Shown here: in pieces, positions 10,706 to 21,595 of the stretch
Layout: each line of letters begins with the position of its first letter
Numbering within the stretch: the first letter of the stretch is position 1
From: Posidonia oceanica
Taxonomy: Eukaryota > Streptophyta > Magnoliopsida > Alismatales > Posidoniaceae
Reading direction: 5' to 3'
NCBI GenBank assembly: GCA_037176725.1
Contig: JAZBRS010000029.1
Span: forward strand, 127,939,001-128,003,000
Length of the DNA: 64,000 nt
Notes under the pieces: model-generated
Told to the model about the DNA's origin: nothing
The model's database searches: none
What the model saw: only the letters and a program-made list of their open reading frames with translations
Position numbers and translations under genes: made by a program

Positions 10706-13650
10706 TGTAATATCTGGGGTTTTTGGGAGTTTTTGGGATGTTTGCAGTTTGTTGGAAGGAGGGGTTTTGTGCAATTTTTGCACAAAAAGTTTATTAAAGA
10801 ATGAGGAATTGCCACAGCCATGCACCGCCATTCTTCTTCCGCATTTTCAAGCGGCTGTCAGACGACTAAGGAGGAGTGGCGGCGATGTTGGCTTCTTCCT
10901 TCTTCTTCCTCTTCTTCTTCTTCTTCTTCCTCCTCCTTCCTCTCTTTTCTTCCTCCTCCTTCACCCACTGAGAGAGCGAGAGAGAGAGGTGAGAATTGAG
11001 TTTGCTGATCGAGCACCGGTGAAGTGGTCTCGAGCTCGAGTGGTCTCCGGCCTTCTTCCAGTGGTCAAGCAAGCTTGGGGAATGGTCGTGAGGAGTTTGG
11101 ATCGGAGGTGATTGCCGGAGACGCGAGTTGGGTCGCCGGCGGTGGTGAGAAGCCCTGTGTGTGTCGTTTGAGGTACACACCCCCTTCCTAGCTTTCAATT
11201 ATGCTTGGAAATGATGCAAATGTGTAGTTTGGTATGTTGTGGATGCATGGTACATATTTCATGATTTTAGGGGATTTAATGTGGATTTTATGGAATTTTT
11301 GGGGTGACGGATTACTGTTTCGAGATTTTTGGTTGAATGACCTCTTGTGCTTTGGATTTTGATAACTTGGTCTACAGTTATCAGAATGTTGTGATTTTTA
11401 TTCCATATGGTAGAAGACTTGGAGATCTACGTTTTGGATATTTTTGTGGAATTTGTAGGTGTGTGTGCTGAGACCGGTTCAAGTTCCCAAATCGGGTAAT
11501 TTTTTGGGTTCCTGCGGTCTGCCTGATATTCTGTAATTTTTTATTGATCCCGCATTGTGGTACCGCGTAATGGTCCCGCATTTTTTCCTGGGAGTTTTTG
11601 GCACCTCCTGGGCGCTAGTGGGCACCTCTGGGGCGCCCATTCCTCCTGGTTTGGCCTGGTTTTGGGCCAGGCCAGATCCTGTATGTTGTTCCTATATTAA
11701 TTGATGCTTAAAATATGAGTTTGGGTTTTATGGAGAGTTTTGTTGAATTAAATAAATCTTGTTCTTTAAGAGATGGTTATTTTATAAAATACATTAGGGC
11801 AAGATGAGGATTAAGCCAATCATTAGAGATGAGTTAGGGATTGTCTAAAATGAATTAGCAAGACCCCACTTGAGCTAGGGTTGGAAATTAAAAGACTAAA
11901 TAACCTAGAAATGCTAAGGTTTTCCCTAATTTGGTTTAGATGAACATTAGGGAACATGATAACCTTAGAGTTAGATCTTGGTACCAGAACTTGGTGTTTT
12001 GGGTGCCGTTGGTGTGGGTGTTTGGTCTCGTAAGCACCTTGGAACTTCGAGACCAGTGCTTTGCTTGTGTGTGGTGCCAGGTGGGTAAACGTTATACCCA
12101 GAAGGTGCCTTTGTTTCTCTTTTGTGTGGTGTTTTGTAATGTGGTTTTGGGCTCGACAGCGAAGCTGTCGAGGCTGTGCTCTGAGCTGTGCTTTCAGCTC
12201 GTGGTTTTGTGCTGTGCTTGGTGCCGCGTTTTGAGGTATTTTGAGCTGTCTTTTAATGGTTTTGAAATGGTTTTCGAAAAGAGTTTTGAAAAGAAAATGC
12301 ATGGGTTTGGAAAAGGTTTTTGAAAGAGTTTTCCAATGTTTTCTGTGTGTGGCGGACCAAAATACTGGAGGGGCGTGTCGACGGGATCAGGGGATGTGAC
12401 GACATTCCTGGTTGGTCGGGCGCGTTGCCTAGGTTGAGGTCTGGAGACCAAGAGGCTGAGGTAAGTGTTCGTCGGATCTTGGAAGTATGATACTCCTTGA
12501 TTGTCGTTCACGAGGCCGAGGCTGAGGTTTGCGGGTTGGGGGTATCGACTGGACTTGGAGGTATGACACTCTGTTCCGGGTGTCGAGGACCCACAGTATT
12601 ACTATACATAGTGTATCGGGATAGCGGACACAGGGGGTATGAGACCTCTGAGTAGCTGGACGTGATACCCTAGTTAGTACGAGTACCGTGACTACTTGGT
12701 GTGGACTAAGCCTGGGGGTGAGGAGCCCCAGGGGTTTGGAACATTGAGTCAGGGCGCTGAGACGTATCCTGTGGTGTCCTGCTGAGAGACAGGACCTGTT
12801 GAGGCTTGTTGGCCAGGACGGTTCGCTCCTCCACAAGGTGGCCGACCGTAGCAGTGCAGGGACACTGTGGTAGCGCCTCAGTGGACTGCTTGTGGCTAGG
12901 TGTCGTCGCTTGGGACCGAGTGACGACCTTCTGTTTGTGTGTGTGTGGTTGTTTGTTGCTTGTGGTTGTGCCTATGGGGTGTAGGTCTTGTGCTAGTGAG
13001 GCACATTGGTTTGGCTGAGCAGTGTCTCAGCACTGGCTTTGTATTTTGGTGTTTGCTGTGTTGTGTGTGTGTGTTCTGAATGCTATTGATGGTATTCAGA
13101 CTTGTTGGTTGTCTAGTCCGCACTAAGAGTGTGATGGGCTAGACCGTGGGTTTTTGATGCTTGATTTGGCTAGTGTGGCCATTTCAAGTGTGCATATAGA
13201 TTTTGAAAAGAGCATGCATATGGTTTTGAAATGAAAAGAGAGAAGATGATTTCAAAGGCATGTTTTCAGCGGTTTGCTTTGTGTGGGCAGTGATGTATGC
13301 CCTACTGTGGCATCCAGGAGAGATGCCTGTGTTTGTCAGCTTGTGGCGTGGTTACGTCTGTTTCCTCGACGTTGTCTGTCGAGCTAGGGTGTGTGCTAGG
13401 TGACTTATTGAGCGGTCGCTCTCGTGTGCTTTGTTTCTGTTTTTGGCAGGTGCAGGGTAGGAGTTGGAGTTGCTAGTGCATATAGGAAAGGAGTCACACT
13501 GCCACACATCAAGGGTTATGGGTAAGTGAGCTATTTATGTTATTTATTTCTGCTTTATAGTAATTGTGAGAATTTAGTTCTGTAGTTTATGAATGCTAGT
13601 AAAAAAAAATGGTAGCTAGGTTGAGAGGTAACGACATTGGGGTCGTTACA
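10706..13650 (+). repeat. LARD-B 3' LTR
   Basis: 2945 bp, TGTAATAT...GTTACA, followed by the second CTCCT target copy. Similarity to the 5' LTR is patchy (see that entry). Confidence 0.93.
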
Positions 13651-14270
13651 CTCCTCCACAGGGTGGTTGTCCGTAGCAGTGTAGACACCGTTGATCGTGC
13701 TTCGGTAGACTGCTTGTGGCCAGTGTCGGTTGCTTGGCGCTGGGCTGCACGACACACTATTGGTGCTTTGTTTGAGGTGGTGTTTGCGCCTATGTGGCGC
13801 TGTGGTTGCGCCAGAGTGGTGTGGTGGTTGTTGTGCCTGTATGGCGTTGTTGTTTGGCCAGTGTGGCTTTTGGTTTTGACTATTTGGTGGTTCTGTGTGG
13901 TTTTGGGCTTGACTTGGCTAGAGTGGCCATTCTAGCGCGCATATGGTTTTTGAAAGGAAAAGGAGGAAAATGATTTCAAAGGCATGTTTTAATGGTTTTA
14001 CTGCTTGCTGGGCAATGGTCGATTGCTTGGTTGAGGTGTTGCGACGTCTAGATTGGATGCCTATGCTTGTTGGTTTGCGGCGTGATTACGTCGGTTCCCT
14101 CAGCATTGTTTGTTGAGTGGTTTAAGTGGGGTGTGTGCTAGGTGACCGATTTGAGTGCTCACTCTTGTGTACTTTGTTTTCCGTGTTTTGGCAGGTGCAG
14201 GATAGGAGTGGCTTTTGCTAGTGCACAAAGGAGGGAGTCATGTTGCCACACATCAGGGGTTCTGGGTAAG
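13651..14270 (+). repeat. LARD-A 5' LTR, second part
   Basis: Continues the LARD-A LTR after LARD-B: CTCCTCCACAGGGTGG matches LARD-B positions near 7650. It ends at GTAAG (14266-14270), the Tat-1 target site, and resumes at 40764. Noncoding. Confidence 0.88.
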
Positions 14271-14929
14271 TGTAGTAATCCCAATCAGAATCAGGTTTAC
14301 TATTAGCGGCTATGTCCGAGGAGGAGGGCTCAACTCGAAAACACTTAAAACAGGGAAGAAAAGATAAGAAAAGAAGAAGATAAGACAATTCAGAGTCGCC
14401 ACCGTGTCTATTATCGGGAGACAAGGAAAACTAGAGGAAATGCGTGAGTTAACACGCAAAACCAAGCAAAGGATGCAATGCAAAAGAAAACAAATGCAAA
14501 TGAATGCAAATGAGATGACTCATGCCTAGGATAAGGGCAATATGGTCATTGCGGGCCAAAGATTGGGCAAGGACTCCTGTTACGTGCGGGGAAGGTGTTA
14601 GGCACCCCCGACACGCCCGAGAATTGGTCTTTCTAGGCTTACGCTCGCATACGCAGGGAAATGCAGGTTTGAATGCCTAAATGCCAATGAATGCCTGAAT
14701 GAATGCTCATAGGTGTGCTCTAAGTGGTGGATGCAATGCAAGGAAGTAAACTTGCAGTCTAAGTGCTCAGCAACGCTGTCTGTGTTCCGAACCGGGCGAG
14801 ACCTGGCTCGTGAGAACTCCAGGCAGTAAGCATCACTGCCCTATATGCAAATACAGACGGAAAAGCAAAACGGTGGTAAAACCAAGCAATGCAGGCGACA
14901 TGCAAGGGAAAATGGCGTAAAACACACGA

Positions 14930-15200
14930 AACAATGCGAGAAACGAGAGCGGCACACAAAATGATGCAAGAAAACGAAACTGGCACGCAAAACGGTGCAA
15001 GAAAGCAAAGCGACATGCAAAACAGTGCGAGAAAACAAAACGGCACGCGAAACGGTGTGAGAAATCAGAGCGGGCACGCAAAACGGTGCCAAAAACAGAG
15101 CGAGCACGCAAAATGGTGCCAAAAGCAGAGCGGACACGCGAAACGGTGCCAAAAACAGAGCAGGCACGCAAAACAGTGCAAAAGCAGGCGGAATAAAGCA
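14930..15200. repeat. About 30-bp repeats of the CACGCAAAACGGTGC type in the Tat-1 LTR
   Basis: Degenerate tandem units built on GCACGCAAAACGGTGC plus AGAAAACAAAG or CAAAAACAGAGCG. Present also at about 35590-35890 and, in another version, in Tat-3 at 56660-57060. Confidence 0.8.
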
Positions 15201-16242
15201 TCGGTAAAACCATGCAGATGCAAATGCTAAGAAAAAGAGCAAGAGAAGCAAAGGAGAGGTAAACAGCGCAAGTGTGAGAACGAGCGCCATTTAAAGACCA
15301 CGCAAAGTAGGTGTGAAGACCTACAAAGGGGAAGGGAAGCAAGTGGAAGGATTACTACTGTTTTGTGACTGTTTCCCACCAAAATGTCCCACGATGTGTC
15401 TCGCACGCTGCCAAGAGCTCGCGATGCGATCAGATCGTGGGAAAGGGGGAAGAAAGTCGCAACTAGTGGTGAATCCAGGGGAAACGCAACACAAAACACT
15501 GAGAGTACGCGAAAAGAGGAAGCAGAGTTGATAGATAAGAAGAGGAAGGCTTATTCTACATGCTCGAGAAACCAGAAAGCAAAAACGATGCATGGAATGC
15601 AAATGGTGTGCAAATGAATGCTGTGCAAGGGTTCAGGAGGACTTACCTTGGAAATCTGAAGCCTGATCTGAGATCTGCTTGGTCCATGCTGAAGAGTGCC
15701 CTGTCGGGGTCATCCAGGTAGCTTGGTTGAGAAGATCCAACGGCCGGATCTGAAGATATTCCAGCTTCAAGGCAGAGGGGCCAGAACAGGGGAGAAGAAT
15801 GGATCTAGGTGTACAGGAGGTCCTAGGGGTGTGCAAAACAGGTCCTCCCATGTAAATGGGAGCTAATGATGCTTAAGTGTATGCAAGGAATGCCAAATGC
15901 AAGAATGCATGAGTGCAATGCAGGCAGAATGCAAGAAAAGACTTAGGGATGATTTTTTAGAAAATTGGGACCTTATATGCAATTTTTGAAAAAGTGGGGG
16001 TCTGAATGCAAAGATTTTGAAAAGCTTGGGGTTTTTATGCAAAGTTTTTGAAAAAGGGAGGGTCTGAATGCAATTTTACAAAATGCAGGATTCAAAATGC
16101 AATTTTTCAAGATAGACATGCATCAGGACAAGTTTTGAAATCATATGGTGACTTGGCATGCAATTTTGAAATCAACAGGGTCTAAAATGCAATTTTTCCA
16201 GCAAAACAGGGGTCTGAGTGGTCAAGGAATGCAAACAGGGAA

Positions 16243-16495
16243 CCTATATGCAATTTTTCAAATATGCAGGGTCTAAAATGCAATTTTATAAGCAAAATAT
16301 GCATTTAAATGGCAAGCAGAGGACCTATATGCAATTTTTAAATCATGCAGGGTCAAAAATGCAATTTTATAAGCAAAATATGCATTTAAATGGCAGACAG
16401 AGATCCTATATGCAAATTTTAAATCATGCAGGGTCAAAAATGCAATTTTATAAGCAAAATATGCAATTAAATGACATGCAGAGGACCTATATGCA
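16243..16495. repeat. 81-bp tandem repeat in the Tat-1 LTR
   Basis: CCTATATGC recurs at 16243, 16324, 16405 and 16486, an exact 81-bp period, each unit made of two ATGCAATTTT-containing halves. The other LTR has the same array near 36944-37190. Confidence 0.88.
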
Positions 16496-19400
16496 AAAAT
16501 CAGAAAATATGAGGGAAATGATGCAATGCAGTAAGATAAATTGAAAAATAAAGACCTAAGTTAACAGATCAGAGGACTAAACTGTAAATAAGGAAAACAG
16601 TAGGGACTAAAAATATAATTTATCAAGGTAAAATTAAAGCATTAAATTAGATTAACTACTGAAGGACTAACATGCAATAATAGAAAGCTGGAGGGCCAGA
16701 ACTTAAACAAAATACTGAAGAGAAGCACTGTAGAAGGACTAACATGCAATTAATTGATTTTTTAAACTTTTCATGCAATATCATATGATTTACATACGAA
16801 ATTAAATGAATGATAAACAGAAGCAGGACTGGAAAGCAATAAATCAAAAAAGCAAGGTAGATATGCAAGTTTATAATAAAAAAGCATGGTAGGGGGAGGA
16901 AATGGCCACTGTAGCAACTGCTACCAGTGGCCAAGAAAGGCGGAGGAAGGAGGCTGAGGAGGCGCGGAGAGGTCGGTGACGTTCTCCAGGGCTCGGCGGA
17001 GCTCGGACGATGCTCGGCGACTCATGAGGCTGCTCGGAGGTGGCCGGAGAGCTGGACGGAGGTCTGCAGACCAGAAGAAGCATCGAGCAGGCGATCGGTG
17101 TGACGTCATGGCATTCTGAAGCCACCGGAGAGTTCCTGGGAACTGGGCGGTTCGCGGGCGATACCTGGAGCTGGCTTCTACTGACCAGAGCGGCGAGACA
17201 GGGTTGGAGCTCGCCGGAGAAGACGAGACGATGGTGGCGACGACTCGGCGGAAGAGGGGAGGAAACGCTATTCTAACAGGCGGAAAAGCACAAGAAGAGA
17301 AAAATTAAACTACAGGGGAAGAATGGTACCTTTCCGTGGGCTGGAGTGTTCCCCCGACGTCCGGTGCTTCAGTGGTCTCCGGCGGTGATCGTCTGGTCGC
17401 TGCGGGTGCTGTCGACGGCTCGGAAGTGCTGCGATCGACTCAGTGAAGTCTTCCGGAGCTCGCTGGATCTCTGGAACGAAGCTTCGCAGCCCGGAGGAGA
17501 ACTTGGCTTCTGTGGGTTCAGCAGAGATCGCCTGAGGTGGGGGGTGGATTTTGTTGCCCCTCAGGCCAGCTGGAGGTTGCCGGCGACTTGCTGGAGGTCT
17601 GATGAAGGTGTGTGGGTGCTTGGAAGGGTTGGTGGTGGACTGGAGAGGAAGATAGGTCGCTGGGTTGATTTCTGGTGAAATTGGCCGCAGGTGTTTGTTG
17701 TGGAGTGATCGGGCTGTGAGGGGGGAGAAGGCTGGGGTTCAAGTGGTCTGAGATGGTGGTGTTCTGGTGGTTTGCTGGGAGAAGTTTAGGAAGATTTGGG
17801 GTTCAGTAGAGGTGGCAATTTTGGAAGGAGTGGCGTTGGGTTGCTGCTGGGGAAATGGGTGAATGGAAGGTGGATTCAGAGTGGTTTGAGCTACTGAATG
17901 GGTGGCTGTAATGGTGGTTGTTTGGGTGAGATTGGGGAGGAAATTGGAAGGATTCTATTGAGTGGAACGGGTTCTGGTGTGGATGAAAAAGAAGAGGAAG
18001 AGGAATGCTGATTTGCAATGGAAGGAGGGAGGAGATTTGGGTGTTGGATGCTCTGGATTTTCTTATTCTCTCTCGGACGATCAAAAGGCGACGAAAAGGA
18101 GGTGAAGTGCTGGTTTTATGCAGCTGGAGGATCGAGTGAAGCGCGCGGTGGATTTGAATCTCCACCGGCGGGAGCTGCTGCTAGCAGAGGTGAGGACAAC
18201 CGGAGGTGACGGCAATTAATGCCCCAGAAGTCCGCTGAGACGCGAGAGAGGAGGGCGGGTTGTTGCTCGAGGTGACGGAGAGGGAAAATTGAATTCAAAG
18301 AAGGGAGGAAGATGGCTGGCGGGAGAGGAAGAACTGAGGAAGAAGGAGAAGGAGGGAAGAAGAGGAGGATGGCGACTGTGGCTGCGGGCCGGGCTGCGCG
18401 CGAAAGGAAAAAAGAAAGAAAGAAAAGAAGGAAGGAGGGGAACGGGCCGGACTGGGCCCAGCAGGAGAAAGAAAGGAAAAAGAATAGAAAGAAAGGGAGA
18501 AAGAAAGGAGGAAGAGAAAGAAGAGAAATAAATTAGATAAAAATAAAATAAAAATAGATAAAGTTATTAAAATGATTGTGTTTTAAGTTAGGACCTTGAT
18601 TAAGTTTTTTAATGATTGTTTTTTGGTTAATTAATTATGTTTAGAGAGATTTAGTCTTGATTAGGGTTTTTAGGGTTTTGTTTATTTTGATTTGATTTTG
18701 ATTAAATGTTTGTTAAGTCTTTTAAGTTGTTTTTTAATTATGTTTTTCTTGTTGAGCATTTGGGATGTTAATTAGGATTTTTAAAGTTTGTTTTTAAATC
18801 AATTAGAATGAGTTTTAGATTTTTAATTTTGGTCTTTTTTCCTTAAGTCTTTTTTTTGATTTGCTTTTGATTTTTGTTTGTTAAGTTCTTTTAATATATA
18901 TTTTTTTAGTTAAGTTTTCTTGTTGAGTTCTTAATTAAGTGTTTTTAAATTCTGATTGTTTGTTTTTTCCTTTTAGTTAGGTTTTTGAATTATTCTTTTT
19001 AGATTTGTTAAGTTAGGTTTCTCTTTTTCTTAATTAGTTGTCTTGGCATTTTTTAATTGTTTTCTTTTCTTTTTGGGAATTTTTTTTTATTGTTTTTCAG
19101 TTGGGTTTTTACTTTTGTTTGTTTTGGTTACATTTTAGTTTTTTTCTTGATTTTACAGCATTTTTTTTTGGTTTTTTTTGCATTTTTAAATTGCATTATT
19201 GATTTTCCATTTTGGCTAGATTTAGTTAGGTTTCGGTTTTCAATTGTTTGTTTAATGTTTTTAATTATTTTTCTTAGGGTTTTGGTTTCTTTTCCTTTCG
19301 TTTCAGAGTTTTGAAGGTTTTTAAGGATTTTTTAGGGATTTAGTAAGAGAAAGGGAAAGAAAATTAAAAGGAAGAAGAAAAGGGAGAAATGGAGGAATAA

Positions 19401-20017
19401 AGAGGAAAGAGAGGAGCTGAAAGAAAATAATTTTTTGAAGGTCAAAGAAAATGCTAAAAAAAAGATAAAAATAGGAATAAGATTGAGAAGAGATAGAAGC
19501 ACAAGGGGGGCCCATAGCCAGGCAAGAAAAAGGGAGAGATGGGGGGAAAAGAGGGAGGATAAACAGGAGAGAGTGAGGAGAGTGAAAAGAATAATCTAGG
19601 AGAGAGAAAAGGATAATTTGGGTAAATGGAGGGTTTAGGGGTTTTGAAAAGGGGTGGAAATTGGCGAGTGTGTAGCCTAGGGTCTCTAGTGTTGCTCCTA
19701 GGGTTTTGGTTCAGTTTTGAGAAAGTTTTGGAAGGGTTTTGAGGTGTAGAAAAAGGGTAGTTTTACCTAGGTTTTCTAAGGTTTTTGGGAGTGGTTTTGG
19801 GTTGAGAATTTCTAAGCGTTTGGGTAGGTTTGCTAAGTTGGGAATGGTGGGTTTTCCTATGGTTTTTGGCTAAGTTTTGGGTTAGAGAAAGGGGTGTAAG
19901 CTTAGGTCAAGTTTGGGCTTGTTTTGAAGGGTAAGGTGAAAAGGAATGGTGTAGGTTTGACCTAGGTTTGGATCCAGAAGTCACCAGGGAACTCCAACTG
20001 ATTCAAGCCTGTCAAAA

Positions 20018-20095
20018 TAGGGTGTCAACAGATGTCCCTCCCTGAGCGAGGTCAAGCAAAGCGAGGCCGCTGCTCAAGGTTGACAAGACACCCTA
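20018..20095 (-). other. Hairpin joining the 3' LTR edge to sequence beyond the PPT
   Basis: TAGGGTGTCAAC (20018-20029, inside the LTR) is complementary to GTTGAC plus ACACCCTA (20079-20084, 20088-20095) across a 3-base bulge. An inner stem pairs TGAGC (20043-20047) with GCTCA (20072-20076). The PPT lies in the enclosed part. Tat-3 keeps the same fold with compensating changes. Confidence 0.75.
20031..20043 (-). other. Tat-1 polypurine tract
   Basis: Read on the minus strand, AGGGAGGGACATC directly precedes the LTR start TGTTGACA. This primes plus-strand DNA synthesis. Confidence 0.85.
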
Positions 20096-20566
20096 TCTGA
20101 CCGACAGGAGCAGAGGTTTGCTATGGGCATTTGCTACTTATTCGGCGGATGCATCGAAAATCGTAGCCCGTTGCCGCAATGCAATGATGCAGGTGCAGAT
20201 GGATGAGATGCAAAGTATGTAATGCATGCTAATGCAAATGCAATGCAAATGTTAGTACAAAAGTTAGTGCAGCTTGAATGCTGATGCAGCAGAATATGAT
20301 GGTGATGCTGGACTAGTATGCAGTGCTAGAAAGGTAAAGGTGCAAAAGGGTGATGCAAGAGAAGAGTGCTAAAAAAGAAAACACGATGTGGCGCAAAGAC
20401 TCGACAGGCAGGCCAAATTTGCGTGACAAGGCGAGAAAGAAAGGTGCAGCTTGTCCCCGCCCGGGGAGCAAGCTAGCAAAAAGAGTGCGAGGGGAGAGAG
20501 GCCGACTCTCCGATCGCAGAGGGATGCGGGACTTTGCTTTCCTGGGGCAAAGTCGCACGAAGAAGG
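20096..20566 (-). other. Tat-1 3' UTR spacer
   Basis: Noncoding, rich in ATGCAA words, homologous to 62035-62516 of Tat-3 (for example the shared CCCGCCCGGGGAGCAAGCTAG). It lies between the PPT hairpin and the repeat array. Confidence 0.7.
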
Positions 20567-21480
20567 TGATAAGGTGTCGGGCTTATCGGCCGGATAGTTT
20601 ACGGTCCTATCAACCGGAAGTGATAGTTTACGGACCTATCAACCAGAAGCGATAGTTTACGGACCTATCAACCGGAAACGATAGTTTACGGACCTATCAA
20701 TCGGAAGCAGTTGTGAGTGATAGTTACTGGATATCAGCCGTATAACATGATTGTGCAGGATAGTTTACGGTCCTATCAACCGGGAGTGATAGTTTACAGG
20801 CCTATCAACCGGGAGATATAGTTTACGGGCCTATCAACCGGGAGCGATAGTTTACGGTCCTATCAACCGGAAGCACAATCCATGAGTGATAGTTACTGGA
20901 TATCAGCCGTATAACGCAAATGCCAGAGAATGATAGTTTACGGTCCTATCAACTGGGAGCGATAGTTTACAGGCCTATCAACCGGGAGCGATAGTTTATG
21001 GGCCTATCAACCGGGAGCGATAGTTTACGGTCCTATCAACCGTAAAGGGCATTTGCGAGTGATAGTTACTGGATATCAGCCGTATAACATGATTGGCGCA
21101 GCGATAGTTTACGGTCCTATCAACCGGAAGCGATAGTTTACGGACCTATCAACTAGGAGCGATAGTTTACGGACCTATCAACCGGGAGCGATAGTTTACG
21201 GACCTATCAACCGGAAAGCGCAATCATGAGGGATAGTTACTGGATATCAGTCTTACAATGCAATTGCAAGTGATAGTTTATGGTCCTATCAACCGGAAGC
21301 GATAGTTTACGGGCCTATCAACCGGGAGCGATAGTTTACGGACCTATCAACCGGGAGCGATAGTTTACAGTCCTATCAACCGGACAATGCAATTGCAAGG
21401 GACAGTTACTAGATGTCAGCCGTATAACACAACTGCAAGCTGGATAAGACACCAGCCCAAGATGATAGTTTACGGTCCTA
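20567..21480 (-). repeat. Tat-1 hierarchical hairpin array (29-bp hairpins in about 170-bp groups with covarying outer stems)
   Basis: The head hairpin is GATAAG..CTTATC at 20569. Twenty 29-bp A units follow, each GATAG-TTTACGGNC-CTATC-AACCGG, in groups of four. A linker unit B (GATAGTTACTGGATATCAG, stem GATA/TATC) sits at 20719, 20888, 21061, 21232 and 21401. Each group is closed by its own inverted word pair: ATGATTGTGC 20747 with GCACAATCCAT 20873; GCAAATGCC 20916 with GGCATTTGC 21048; ATGATTGGCGC 21089 with GCGCAATCAT 21218; TGCAATTGCA 21259 and 21388. GCAGTTGT (20707) left of the first B pairs with ACAACTGC (21429) right of the last. Confidence 0.9.
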
Positions 21481-21595
21481 TCAACCAGAAAGAGCAGAGA
21501 TTGATTGATTGATGAGTGATATTGATAAGAAAAAGAGGATTGATTGATATTGATAAGAAAAAGAGGATTGATTGATATTGATAAGGAAAAGAGAG

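Larger units (their letters stand above)
5467..13650 (+). mobile_element. LARD-B: complete non-autonomous LTR retrotransposon, TSD CTCCT
   Basis: A full-length element with 3.0-kb LTRs (5467-8471 and 10706-13650), both TGTAATAT...GTTACA, flanked by the 5-bp duplication CTCCT at 5462-5466 and 13651-13655. A PBS for initiator-Met tRNA and a purine-rich PPT sit in the expected places. The 2.2-kb internal region encodes no gag, protease, RT or integrase, which fits a LARD: it must borrow enzymes from an autonomous relative. It inserted into the LTR of its own relative, LARD-A. Confidence 0.93.
14271..20030 (-). repeat. Tat-1 3' LTR
   Basis: 5760 bp. It holds, left to right, a PBS-like word at 14393-14401 (read TGGCGACTC on minus), a block shared with other Tat LTRs (14569-14640), a CACGCAAAACGGTGC repeat region, ATGCAATTTT-rich repeats (15950-16500), a GC-rich part (16900-18400) and a T-rich part (18540-19320). 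Open frames are not shared intact with the other LTR, so I call no gene. Confidence 0.93.

Noticed and set aside
14759..15342. Cys/Phe-rich hydrophobic frames on the minus strand of the Tat-1 LTR (also 35432-36044 and 56522-57163)
   Set aside because: Repeat-derived from CACGCAAAACGG units; frames shift between the LTR copies.
18289..18536. Basic plus-strand frame (also 39016-39269 and 60259-60522)
   Set aside because: Purine-rich GAAAGAAA stretch of the LTR, not a gene.
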